Source of the DNA: Mycolicibacterium vaccae NBRC 14118 = CIP 105934 | GTDB taxonomy: Bacteria > Actinomycetota > Actinomycetes > Mycobacteriales > Mycobacteriaceae | Reading direction: 5' to 3' | DNA length: 35,739 nt | NCBI RefSeq assembly: GCF_001552715.1 | Contig: NZ_BCRS01000048.1 | Span: 1 to 35,739, forward strand | Part shown: positions 10,069 to 17,192 of the stretch, in pieces | Position numbering within the stretch: position 1 is the first letter of the stretch | Layout of the letters: each line of letters starts with the position of its first letter | Translations under genes and position numbers: made by a program | Notes under the pieces: generated by a model | Told to the model about the DNA's origin: nothing | The model's input: only the letters and a program-made list of their open reading frames with translations | The model's database searches: none

Positions 10069-10103
10069 GTGCTAGCGGGATCCCGTCGCTTCGCTCGCCC
10101 GGG
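10069..10103 (-). other. urtA-urtB spacer with short palindromes
   Basis: This 35-nt spacer contains CGGGATCCCG (10076-10085), a perfect 10-bp palindrome, flanked by GCTAGC (10071-10076) and a GCGAGCGAAGCGAC run. Together with the urtB stem-loop, it makes the junction between the binding-protein gene and the permease genes highly structured. I see no strong Shine-Dalgarno sequence next to the urtB ATG. Confidence 0.5.
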
Positions 10104-11369
10104 TCAGCCGGACAGGCCGGCGGCCCACGGGTAGGACTTGAGGAACGGGTCGGGCTCGATCGGGGCGGGCGACTCCCACACCGTGTAGATCAGTCCGTCG
10201 GGCCGGATCTCCCCGATGCGGGCGGTCTTGGTGATGTGGTGGTTGTCGCCGTCGATGGTGACCAGGCCCTCGGGTGCGTCGAAGGTCACCCCGTCGGCGT
10301 TGTCCTGGATCGCCTTGACGTCGAAGGACTGGGCCTTCTCGACGGTGTTCTTCCACAGGTACACCGACGTGTAGGCGGCTTCCATCGGGTCCGAGGTGGG
10401 CTTGTCGGCGCCGAACTTGGCCTTGTACGCCTCGACGAACGCGTTGTTCACCGGGGTGTCGATGGTCTGGTAGTAGTTCCACGCGGTGAGCTGGCCGGTG
10501 ACGTTCTGCACGCCGATGCCGCCGACCTCTTCCTCGGCGATCGACACCGAGACCACCGGCATGTCCTGCGGGGTGAGGCCGACGTTCTTGTACTCGCGGA
10601 AGAACGCGACGTTGGAATCACCGTTGAGCGTGTTGAACACCGCGTCGGCGCCCGCGGAGCGCACCTTGTTCACGATCGTGGAGAAGTCGGTCGAGCCCAG
10701 CGGCGTGTAGTCTTCGCCCTTGATCTCGATGCCGTTGGCCTCCGCGTAGGCCTTGATGATCCGGTTGGCGGTCTGCGGGAAGACGTAGTCGCTGCCGACG
10801 AGATAGAGCGACTTGACGCCCTTCTCCTTGAGGTAGTCCAGCGCGGGCACGATCTGCTGGTTGGTGGTCGCGCCGGTGTAGAAGATGTTGGGGGAGGACT
10901 CCAGGCCCTCGTACTGCACGGGGTAGTAGAGCAGCGAGTTCGCGCTCTCGAACACCGGGAGCATGGCCTTGCGGCTCGACGAGGTCCAGCCGCCGAACAC
11001 CGCCGCGACGCAGTCGCTGCTGATCAGCTTCTCGGCCTTCTCGGCGAACACGGTGGGCTCGGAGGCGCCGTCTTCGCCGACCAGCTGGATCTGCTTGTCC
11101 AGCACGCCGCCGGCGGCGTTGATCTGTTCGACGGCCAGGTCGATCGCGTTGCGGACGGTGACCTCCGAGATCGCCATGGTGCCCGACAGCGAGTTCAGGG
11201 CGCCGACCTTGATGGTCGAGCCGGAGGTGTCCACGCACGACTCGGCATTTGCTGAATCGGTGTCGGTCGCTTTGCTGCCGCAGCCGGCCAGCAGCATGCT
11301 CGCGACGGCCACGACGCTTCCTGCAGTCAGAGCGGATCGTCTCACACGGTGGCGTCGGAGTTGGTCCAT
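10104..11369 (-). CDS. urtA: Urea ABC transporter substrate-binding lipoprotein UrtA
   Basis: This 421-residue periplasmic-side lipoprotein captures urea for UrtBCDE. It has a basic N-terminus ([12 protein letters not shown]), a hydrophobic segment and a lipobox LLAGC at about residues 26-30. Diagnostic UrtA blocks follow: [16 protein letters not shown], the Tyr-rich [32 protein letters not shown], and [15 protein letters not shown] near the end. The ATG at 11369 was chosen because it gives a normal lipoprotein signal; AGAAAGG lies a few bases upstream. Urea is inferred from family resemblance. No urease, urea carboxylase or allophanate hydrolase gene is in the window. Confidence 0.95.
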   Translation of the reverse strand: MDQLRRHRVRRSALTAGSVVAVASMLLAGCGSKATDTDSANAESCVDTSGSTIKVGALNSLSGTMAISEVTVRNAIDLAVEQINAAGGVLDKQIQLVGEDGASEPTVFAEKAEKLISSDCVAAVFGGWTSSSRKAMLPVFESANSLLYYPVQYEGLESSPNIFYTGATTNQQIVPALDYLKEKGVKSLYLVGSDYVFPQTANRIIKAYAEANGIEIKGEDYTPLGSTDFSTIVNKVRSAGADAVFNTLNGDSNVAFFREYKNVGLTPQDMPVVSVSIAEEEVGGIGVQNVTGQLTAWNYYQTIDTPVNNAFVEAYKAKFGADKPTSDPMEAAYTSVYLWKNTVEKAQSFDVKAIQDNADGVTFDAPEGLVTIDGDNHHITKTARIGEIRPDGLIYTVWESPAPIEPDPFLKSYPWAAGLSG

Positions 11370-11457
11370 GAACGGCCTTTCTGGCAGTCGGCAGCGTTCA
11401 TCCGCAGATGAGGCGCCGAGTTGGTGTACTTCAGTACGCTTCAGAACACGAAGTGGT

Positions 11458-11474
11458 GACACCGTCCCGGTGTC
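11458..11474. other. Perfect 7-bp hairpin upstream of urtA
   Basis: GACACCG (11458-11464) and CGGTGTC (11468-11474) are separated by TCC. It lies about 90-105 nt before the urtA start codon, in the probable leader or promoter region. It could be a protein-binding dyad or a leader hairpin. Confidence 0.5.
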
Positions 11475-11519
11475 GAATCCGGACGTTAGAGCGCCTGTGT
11501 TTCTTCTAAATGTCTGCGT

Positions 11520-11536
11520 GTGACGGGCAAGTTAAC
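11520..11536. promoter_or_regulatory. Candidate GlnR site upstream of urtA
   Basis: GTGAC-GGGCAA-GTTAAC contains the gTnAc-n6-G half-site spacing of actinobacterial GlnR boxes. On the minus strand it fits the AC-n9-AC pattern recalled for M. smegmatis GlnR. It is about 150 nt upstream of urtA and 100 nt upstream of the divergent secreted-protein gene. Nitrogen control of a urea transporter makes biological sense, but the motif is loose and could occur by chance. Confidence 0.35.
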
Positions 11537-11635
11537 CTGTTGGCGCTGACTGCCGCGGGTTTGCCATCTCTTGGGTCCTGGGTCGGGAGGCATGTTCTGG
11601 GTAACGATCCGGTACCGTCCGGCGATGTGACCAAC

Positions 11636-12061
11636 ATGCGAACAGCGACAACGAAGCTAGGAGCGGCGCTCGGCGCAGCAGCATTGGTGGCCGCCACGGG
11701 GATGGTCAGCGCGGCGACGGCGAACGCCCAGGAAGGGCACCAGGTCCGTTACACGCTCACCTCGGCCGGCGCTTACGAGTTCGACCTGTTCTATCTGACG
11801 ACGCAGCCGCCGAGCATGCAGGCGTTCAACGCCGACGCGTATGCGTTCGCCAAGCGGGAGAAGGTCAGCCTCGCCCCGGGTGTGCCGTGGGTCTTCGAGA
11901 CCACGATGGCCGACCCGAACTGGGCGATCCTTCAGGTCAGCAGCACCACCCGCGGTGGGCAGGCCGCCCCGAACGCGCACTGCGACATCGCCGTCGATGG
12001 CCAGGTGCTCAGCCAGCACGACGACCCCTACAACGTGCGGTGCCAGCTCGGTCAGTGGTGA
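11636..12061 (+). CDS. Small secreted protein of unknown function
   Basis: This is a 141-residue protein with a clear Sec signal peptide: MRTATTKLG, a hydrophobic alanine-rich core, and a cleavage site near ATANAQ-E (about residue 32). The mature part of about 110 residues is predicted to be beta-rich. It contains two cysteines near its C-terminus (HCDIAVDG and NVRCQLG) that could form a disulfide. The fold pattern faintly resembles the soluble domain of MmpS-type proteins (VRYTLTS at the start, then C-x-I-x-VDG), but I cannot assign a function. ATG 11636 is preferred; GTG at 11627 is an alternative. Its stop is one base from the stop of the convergent helicase gene. Confidence 0.8.
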   Translation: MRTATTKLGAALGAAALVAATGMVSAATANAQEGHQVRYTLTSAGAYEFDLFYLTTQPPSMQAFNADAYAFAKREKVSLAPGVPWVFETTMADPNWAILQVSSTTRGGQAAPNAHCDIAVDGQVLSQHDDPYNVRCQLGQW

Positions 12062-12067
12062 GTCACC
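12057..12067. other. Palindrome spanning two convergent stop codons
   Basis: GGTGAGTCACC reads the same on both strands around a central G. It contains the TGA of the secreted-protein gene (12059-12061) and, on the other strand, the TGA of the helicase gene (12063-12065). Any transcript crossing the junction is immediately antisense to the neighbour. Confidence 0.75.
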
Positions 12068-14255
12068 TCGCCGAGAGTCCGGCCAGCGCCGGCGGCAGCG
12101 GCTCGCGGTGCAGCACCCCGAGGCGCTGGGTCGCGCGGGTCAGCGCGACGTAGAGATCGCTGGCCCCGCGCGGCCCCTCGGCGAGGATCTGCTCCGGGTA
12201 GACCACCAGCACGGCGTCGAACTCCAGACCCTTGGTCTGCGTGGGTGCCACCGCGCCCGGGACACCGGGCGGGCCGATCACCACGCTGGTGCCCTCCCGG
12301 TCCGCCTCCGCACGCACGAAATCGTCGATGGCACCGGCGAGTTCGTCGTCGGTGACCTGCTGTGACCACGGCGCGACGCCGGTGGCGCGCACCGATTCCG
12401 GTGGGGTCACCGTGGGGGCGAACTCGGCGAGCACCGATGCGGCGACGGCCATGATCTCGGCGGGGGTGCGGTAGTTCACCGTCAGCGTCCGGTACACCCA
12501 CCGGTCCGGCACGTACCGCTTGAGCACCGCGTCCCACGAGGTGGCGCCCGCGGATGAGCGGCGTTGCGCGAGGTCGCCGACCATCGTGAACGACCGGCTC
12601 GGGCAGCGCCGCATCAGCACCCGCCAGTCCATCTCGGAGAGTTCCTGGGCCTCGTCGACCACGACGTGTCCGTAGGTCCAATCCCGGTCTGCGGCAGCAC
12701 GTTCGGCGAGGTCCCGGCTGTCCCGCTCAAGGAAGCGCTCGGCCAGGTCCTCGGCGTCGATGACGTCGCGGGCCAGCAGCAGGTCCTCGTCGTCCATCAG
12801 GTCCTCGCGGTCGACCATCAGGTCGAGCACGCCCGCGGCGTAGGCGGCTTCTTCCCGGCGTTCCTTCTCGGCGGCCTCCTCGGCGGATCGGTCCCGGCCC
12901 AGCAGGTCGACGAGTTCGTCGAGCAGGGGCACATCCGACACCGTCCAGGCGTCACCGTCGGCCCGGTACAGCGCAGGGTCGGCGCCGGCGGCCCGCAGTC
13001 GCTCCTTCGACGAATACAGCTCGGACAGAAGCGTTTCCGGGGTCAGGGTCGGCCAGAGTTGATTCAGCGCTGCGGTGAACGCGGCGTTGTCCTCGAGCTC
13101 GTCGAGCAGGTCGGCCCGCAGGTGCTCCCAGGCGGCTTTGTCGGCACGGGTCAGCCAGCCGCGGCCGATCTTGGCGATCGCCCGTTCGGTCAGCGCCCAG
13201 GTGATGACGTCGACGAACACGGCACGCGCGTCGTTGTGCGGTTGGTCGCTGGCGCGCGCCTCCTGGATTGCCCACTGGGCGATCTCGGCGTCGATGCGCA
13301 CCGACACGTCGGACAGGTCGATCGGGATGGGCTGCTCGGGGGCGCGCTGACGGTCGGCGACCGCGGCGGCGAGGACGTCGAGCATCGTCAGTGAGCCCTT
13401 GATCTTCGCGGCCTCCGGGTGGTCTTCGGCGCTGACGTGCAGGCCGGGCACCAGGTCGCCTGTGGTCAGGAACACCACGTTGGTCTCACCGAGCGAGGGC
13501 AGCACACGTCCGATGTGGCGCAGGAACGCGTTGTTCGGCCCGACCACGAGGACACCGTGGCTCTCCATCCGCTTGCGCTGTGTGTAGAGCAGATAGGCGA
13601 CACGGTGCAGTGCCACCACGGTCTTGCCGGTGCCCGGTCCACCCTCGATGACCAGCACACCGGGATGAGCCAGCCGGATGATCGCATCCTGCTCGGCCTG
13701 GATGGTCGCGACAATGTCGCGCATGCCGTCGCCCCGGGGTGCGTTGACCGCGGACAGCAGCGCCACGTCGCTGGAGGTGCCCGGCTGTTCCCCGGCGTCC
13801 TCGGCCAGCGGCCTGCCGAACACCTCGTCGGTGAAGTCGAGCAGGCGGCGCCCCAGACTGTGGAACTGTCTGCGCCTGCGCATGTTCTCCGGGTGTGCGC
13901 CCGTGGCGGTGTAGAACGCCTGGGCCGCGGGCGCGCGCCAGTCCAGCAGCAGTGGCTCGTGGTCGTCGTCGAGAATGCCGATGCGCCCGATGTAGAGGCG
14001 TTCGCCCGCGGCGCTGTCGAGCCTGCCGAAGCAGAGTCCGTGGTCGGCGACGTTGAGCCGGTCCATCTGCCCCGCCGTGGCGCGCACCTCGGCGTCGCGG
14101 GACACCAGGGTGGCGCCGTTCTGCTTGTCGACGGGGCTGCGCAGCGCGGCGGCGTACCTGTCGTTGACCCGCGCCCGTTCGGCGTCCAGCCGGGCGTACA
14201 GCCCGTCCACGTACTCGCGTTCGGACTGCAGTTCGGCCTGGTAGTGAGTTGACAT
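12063..14255 (-). CDS. HelD/HelR-like superfamily 1 helicase (RNA polymerase-associated)
   Basis: This 730-residue UvrD/Rep-fold ATPase begins with a coiled-coil-like N-terminus (residues 1-50, QSEREYVDGLYARLDAERAR). That segment is typical of HelD proteins, which insert arms into the RNA polymerase secondary channel. Motifs are complete: Walker A GGPGTGKT with K211, VVVDEAQELSEMDW for motif II, VGDLAQ for motif III, NYRTPAEIM for motif IV, TKGLEFDAV for motif V and YVALTRATQRL for motif VI. HelD recycles stalled polymerase; the related HelR displaces rifamycins. From sequence alone I cannot separate HelD from HelR. The start has an AAGGGG site 3-8 nt upstream. It is divergent from a LexA-box gene. 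Confidence 0.85.
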   Translation of the reverse strand: MSTHYQAELQSEREYVDGLYARLDAERARVNDRYAAALRSPVDKQNGATLVSRDAEVRATAGQMDRLNVADHGLCFGRLDSAAGERLYIGRIGILDDDHEPLLLDWRAPAAQAFYTATGAHPENMRRRRQFHSLGRRLLDFTDEVFGRPLAEDAGEQPGTSSDVALLSAVNAPRGDGMRDIVATIQAEQDAIIRLAHPGVLVIEGGPGTGKTVVALHRVAYLLYTQRKRMESHGVLVVGPNNAFLRHIGRVLPSLGETNVVFLTTGDLVPGLHVSAEDHPEAAKIKGSLTMLDVLAAAVADRQRAPEQPIPIDLSDVSVRIDAEIAQWAIQEARASDQPHNDARAVFVDVITWALTERAIAKIGRGWLTRADKAAWEHLRADLLDELEDNAAFTAALNQLWPTLTPETLLSELYSSKERLRAAGADPALYRADGDAWTVSDVPLLDELVDLLGRDRSAEEAAEKERREEAAYAAGVLDLMVDREDLMDDEDLLLARDVIDAEDLAERFLERDSRDLAERAAADRDWTYGHVVVDEAQELSEMDWRVLMRRCPSRSFTMVGDLAQRRSSAGATSWDAVLKRYVPDRWVYRTLTVNYRTPAEIMAVAASVLAEFAPTVTPPESVRATGVAPWSQQVTDDELAGAIDDFVRAEADREGTSVVIGPPGVPGAVAPTQTKGLEFDAVLVVYPEQILAEGPRGASDLYVALTRATQRLGVLHREPLPPALAGLSAR

Positions 14256-14359
14256 GTGCCCCTTCGAGATCTGCGCTGAGCCTGCGATTGTCCGCTATCG
14301 CCCCGACCTTGCCAAGCGCGCTTGCTTGACACTGTATCGAACGTGTGTTCGCATGGGGT
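14256..14359. promoter_or_regulatory. Divergent promoter region of the helicase and radical SAM genes
   Basis: This 104-bp region holds a perfect 12-bp palindrome CAAGCGCGCTTG (14313-14324), adjacent to a consensus -35 TTGACA (14326-14331) reading rightward. The LexA box follows at 14337-14352. On the minus strand the palindrome lies about 60 nt upstream of the helicase start. I looked for the rifamycin-associated element GGGGCTTGCGGCAAGCCCC and did not find it; only CTTGGCAAG is vaguely similar. Confidence 0.55.
14337..14352. promoter_or_regulatory. LexA (SOS) box
   Basis: TCGAACGTGTGTTCGC matches the mycobacterial SOS box TCGAAC-N4-GTTCGA at 11 of 12 specified bases. It lies 7 nt before the radical SAM start codon and immediately downstream of TTGACA (14326-14331), where bound LexA would block polymerase. 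From memory, the M. tuberculosis orthologue Rv2578c is also in the LexA-box gene set. Confidence 0.85.
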
Positions 14360-15379
14360 ATGCGCTGGGCAGGTCAAGGCATCGCGGTCGACGACGGAGC
14401 ACTGCCCGGCCTGCAGCGCATGGGTCTGGTCCGCAGTGTGCGTACCCCGCAGTTCGACGGGATCACTTTTCACGAGGTGTTGTGCAAGTCCGCACTGAAC
14501 AAGGTTCCCGAGGGTTCGGCCCACCTTCCGTTCCGGTTCACGGTCAACGGTTACCGCGGCTGCTCGCACGCGTGCCGCTACTGCTTCGCCCGCCCGACCC
14601 ACGAGTATCTGGATTTCGACAGCGGCCGGGACTTCGACACCCAGGTGGTGGTCAAGACCAACGTCGCCGAGGTGCTGCGCCGCGAGCTGAGCCGGCCGTC
14701 GTGGACCCGCGAGACCGTTGCGCTGGGCACGAATACGGATCCCTACCAGCGGGCCGAGGGGCGGTATGCCCTGATGCCGGGGATCATCGGCGCGCTCACC
14801 GACTCGGGGACGCCGTTCTCGATCCTGACCAAGGGCACGCTGCTGCGCCGGGACCTCCCGTTGCTCACCGACGCGGCGCAGCGCGTCGACGTCAGCGTCG
14901 CGGTGTCACTGGCGGTCGGTGACCCCGGTCTGCACGGACTGATCGAGCCCGGCACGCCGACTCCCGAGGCGCGGCTCGGGCTGATCTCGGCGATCCGGTC
15001 GGCCGGTCTGCGCTGTCATGTGATGGTGGCGCCGGTGCTGCCGCGGCTGACCGACTCCGACGAGCATCTGAACGACCTGCTGGGACGGATCGCGGCCGCC
15101 GGTGCGTCCAGCGCCACGGTGTTCGGCCTGCACCTGCGGGGCAGCACGCGCGGCTGGTTCATGGACTGGCTGGCGCGCACCTATCCCGACCTGGTCGGCG
15201 AGTACCGCAGGCTGTACCGGCGCGGCGCCTACCTGCCCGCCGAGTACCGGGCAGACCTGGCCCGCCGGGCCGCGCCGCTGTTGGCCCGGCACGGTCTGGT
15301 CGGCGGATCCCGGATGAGCGCACCCCCACGCGCTGTCGCGGCGGTTTCCGCGCCGGCGATGCAGCCCACGTTGTTTTAG
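14360..15379 (+). CDS. Radical SAM protein, Rv2578c family (SplB-like), SOS-regulated
   Basis: This 339-residue radical SAM enzyme has the iron-sulfur motif CSHACRYC within GYRGCSHACRYCFARPTHEYLDF (about residues 70-90). Further blocks are ALGTNTDPYQRAEG, ILTKGTLLRRD and FGLHLRGSTRGWF, all characteristic of the Rv2578c family. Its substrate is unknown. Similarity to spore photoproduct lyase-like proteins and the upstream LexA box suggest a DNA-damage-related role, which is inference. ATG 14360 starts MRWAGQ as in mycobacterial homologues. There is no usable Shine-Dalgarno site, and the TTGACA spacing would put the transcript start at or next to the ATG, so a leaderless mRNA is plausible. The last residues QPTLF end inside a tandem repeat. 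Confidence 0.92.
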   Translation: MRWAGQGIAVDDGALPGLQRMGLVRSVRTPQFDGITFHEVLCKSALNKVPEGSAHLPFRFTVNGYRGCSHACRYCFARPTHEYLDFDSGRDFDTQVVVKTNVAEVLRRELSRPSWTRETVALGTNTDPYQRAEGRYALMPGIIGALTDSGTPFSILTKGTLLRRDLPLLTDAAQRVDVSVAVSLAVGDPGLHGLIEPGTPTPEARLGLISAIRSAGLRCHVMVAPVLPRLTDSDEHLNDLLGRIAAAGASSATVFGLHLRGSTRGWFMDWLARTYPDLVGEYRRLYRRGAYLPAEYRADLARRAAPLLARHGLVGGSRMSAPPRAVAAVSAPAMQPTLF

Positions 15380-15404
15380 AGCCGCCACGTTTTAGAGCCG
15401 CCAC
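15373..15404. repeat. Perfect 16-bp tandem duplication at a convergent gene junction
   Basis: GTTTTAGAGCCGCCAC occurs at 15373-15388 and again at 15389-15404 with no spacer. The first copy carries the TAG stop of the radical SAM gene (15377-15379). The second carries, on the other strand, the TAA stop of the MarR gene (15392-15394). The duplication therefore creates the 12-nt separation between the two genes. Confidence 0.9.
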
Positions 15405-15856
15405 GCCGCGGTGCCGACCTGTTCGGTCAGGGCCCGCAGGGCCGGCATCGCACGCTGCAGGGTGTCGGCCTGCTCGGCGGGCAGGCTCGCCAGCGCCGAC
15501 GACACGGTCGCGGTGATCGCGGCCTCGATCTGTTCGCGTTCCTTCAGCGCCCGCCGGGTGGGGGTCAGCAGGGTGACGCGCCGGTCGTGGGCGGCGGGTC
15601 GTTTGTCGACGAGCCCGCGGTCGTGCAGGGAGCGCACCGCGGCACTGACATTGCTGGGCTGCATGGACAGTGACTGCGCGACCTCGGACATGGCGCGGTC
15701 CGGCTGATCCATCACCGTCCGCAGCACCGCGAGTTCGGAGGCGGGCAGCGGCTCTATGCCCGCCTGTGCCGGGCCGAATCTCGCGATGCGCCACGACAGG
15801 TCGTGCAGCGTCAAGGCCAGGTCGCGCAGTCGGCTCGCGTCGGGCATGTCGGCCAT
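15392..15856 (-). CDS. MarR-family transcriptional regulator
   Basis: This 154-residue protein has a winged helix typical of MarR. The recognition region SEVAQSLSMQPSNVSAAVRSLHDRGLV is followed by the wing DRRVTLLTPTRRA. It probably binds DNA as a dimer and responds to a small ligand or oxidant. It is divergent from a Bcr/CflA-type exporter across a 73-bp AT-rich gap, the classical arrangement for a repressor of a drug pump. I chose ATG 15856, with GGAG 7-10 nt upstream; the upstream in-frame TTG would include the ribosome-binding site. Confidence 0.88.
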   Translation of the reverse strand: MADMPDASRLRDLALTLHDLSWRIARFGPAQAGIEPLPASELAVLRTVMDQPDRAMSEVAQSLSMQPSNVSAAVRSLHDRGLVDKRPAAHDRRVTLLTPTRRALKEREQIEAAITATVSSALASLPAEQADTLQRAMPALRALTEQVGTAAWRL

Positions 15857-15929
15857 CTCACACTCCAATGCTTATGAAGACATATGTATCATAGAATAAC
15901 TAATCTCCAGATTCGAGGAACTTCCGGCA
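15857..15929. promoter_or_regulatory. MarR-exporter divergent promoter/operator region
   Basis: The segment around 15868-15905 is strikingly AT-rich for this genome. It holds ACATATGT (15879-15886), a perfect palindrome, nested within TATGA-N11-TCATA arms (15873-15893). These are good MarR operator candidates covering both promoters. GAGGAA at 15915-15920 is the likely ribosome-binding site for the exporter TTG start. Confidence 0.6.
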
Positions 15930-17192
15930 TTGCGCACCCCCGCCCCGGCGACCACGCCGCCCACCGTCCCGCTCATCCTGGTTCTCGCGCTGCTGACCGC
16001 GGTGACACCGTTCTCGATCGACATGTACATGTCGGCGTTCCCCGCCATCGCGGTCGAGTTCGGCACCTCGGCGTCGATGGTGCAGTTCACCCTGACCACG
16101 TTCCTGGTCGGCTTGGCCGCCGGCCAGTTGTTCATCGGTCAGCTCTCCGACCGCCTCGGGCGACGCGGCCCTCTGCTGGCCGGGATCATCGGGTGTCTGG
16201 TGGCCAGCATGGCGTGCGCGCTGAGCCCGTCGATCGAGGTGTTGATCGCGCTGCGGTTCGTGCAGGGCTTCGCCGGCGCGGCGGGCGTGGTGGTGGCCCG
16301 CGCGATCATCGCCGACCGCTCCCAGGGCGCACAGGCCGCGCAGTTGTACTCCGTGATGATGGTGATCGGCGTGCTGGCCCCGGTCGTCGCGCCGATCCTC
16401 GGCGGGCAGGTGGTTGCCGGGCTGGGTTGGCGGGCGGTGTTCGTCGTGCTGGCCGGCCTGAACCTGGTCATGCTGCTGGGGGCCTACTTCATGGCGGGGG
16501 AGTCCCTGCCCGCCCATCAGCGACGGCCGGCGGGCCTGAAAGCCTTTGGCCGCAGTGCGCTTTCAGTGCTGTCGAATCGCCGGTTCATGGGCTACACGTT
16601 GACCCTCGGGTGCACGTCCGCGGCGATGTTCTCCTACATCTCGGCGTCGCCGTTCGTGCTTCAGAACATCCTCGGCATGTCCCCGCGTACCTATTCGTTG
16701 ACCTTCGGTGCCTGCTCGCTGGCCGTCGCGGCGTCCGGGCTGCTGTCGGCGCGCCTGGTCCGCAGCGTCGCACCGCGCACGCTGCTGACCGGCGGCATCT
16801 GCGCCATGATCGTCATCACGCTGCTGCAGCTGGTCAATGTCACCGCCGGGGGAGTACTGCCCTGGGTGACGATCGCGCTGATGGCCTGCTTCATGGGGAC
16901 TCTGGGCTTCATCTACGCCAATGCCACGACGCTGGCGATTGCCGAGGTCCGGCATGCCGCAGGAACGGGCTCCGCGCTCATCGGATTCCTGCAGTACGGG
17001 CTCGGCGCCGCCGCCTCCCCGTTGGTCGGGCTCGCGGGTCAGTACAGCGCGGTGCCGATGGGTGTCGTGATGTTCGGCGCCGCGGTCGTCGCGGCGGCGA
17101 TGCTGTTCGGCCTCGCGCGTGGCCGCGGTGGGGCCGACGCGCCCGAGCCCGCGGTCATCCCTGAACCAGCAGGTGGCACCACGAGTCGGTGA
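15930..17192 (+). CDS. Bcr/CflA-type multidrug efflux MFS transporter
   Basis: This 420-residue inner-membrane proton antiporter has 12 predicted transmembrane segments. Motif A is GQLSDRLGRRGPLL (about residues 70-83), and the first helix contains TPFSIDMYMSAFPAIA, a Bcr/CflA hallmark. The family exports chloramphenicol, bicyclomycin or other drugs; the substrate here is unknown. The start is an unusual TTG at 15930 with GAGGAA 9 nt upstream and no in-frame ATG or GTG nearby giving a complete first helix. It is divergent from MarR. Its 3' end overlaps the convergent TetR gene by 38 bp, so the C-terminal PEPAVIPEPAGG tail is encoded opposite the TetR C-terminus. Confidence 0.9.
   Translation: MRTPAPATTPPTVPLILVLALLTAVTPFSIDMYMSAFPAIAVEFGTSASMVQFTLTTFLVGLAAGQLFIGQLSDRLGRRGPLLAGIIGCLVASMACALSPSIEVLIALRFVQGFAGAAGVVVARAIIADRSQGAQAAQLYSVMMVIGVLAPVVAPILGGQVVAGLGWRAVFVVLAGLNLVMLLGAYFMAGESLPAHQRRPAGLKAFGRSALSVLSNRRFMGYTLTLGCTSAAMFSYISASPFVLQNILGMSPRTYSLTFGACSLAVAASGLLSARLVRSVAPRTLLTGGICAMIVITLLQLVNVTAGGVLPWVTIALMACFMGTLGFIYANATTLAIAEVRHAAGTGSALIGFLQYGLGAAASPLVGLAGQYSAVPMGVVMFGAAVVAAAMLFGLARGRGGADAPEPAVIPEPAGGTTSR

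Larger units (their letters stand above)
11370..11635. promoter_or_regulatory. Divergent intergenic region between urtA and the secreted-protein gene
   Basis: This stretch of 266 bases contains no supported gene. It must hold the promoter of urt on the minus strand and that of the small secreted protein on the plus strand. It includes the hairpin at 11458-11474, the candidate GlnR site at 11520-11536 and another GTAAC half-site at 11601-11605. An open frame reading from 11510 into the next gene lacks a signal peptide at its start and is probably not the true N-terminus. Confidence 0.5.

Noticed and set aside
10002..11255. Plus-strand open frame opposite urtA
   Set aside because: UrtA on the minus strand has a lipobox and diagnostic blocks; the opposite product matches nothing and starts inside urtB.
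11601..11615. Second GlnR-like site GTAAC-GATCCG-GTACC
   Set aside because: Spacing of the AC pairs is 8 rather than 9 and the second half-site is poor; too weak to list as a feature.
11510..11635. N-terminal extension of the small secreted protein from position 11510
   Set aside because: It would bury the signal peptide about 40 residues inside the protein and cover the urtA promoter region.
14256..14336. Rifamycin-associated element upstream of the helicase
   Set aside because: No sequence close to GGGGCTTGCGGCAAGCCCC was found; only a weak CTTGGCAAG resemblance exists.
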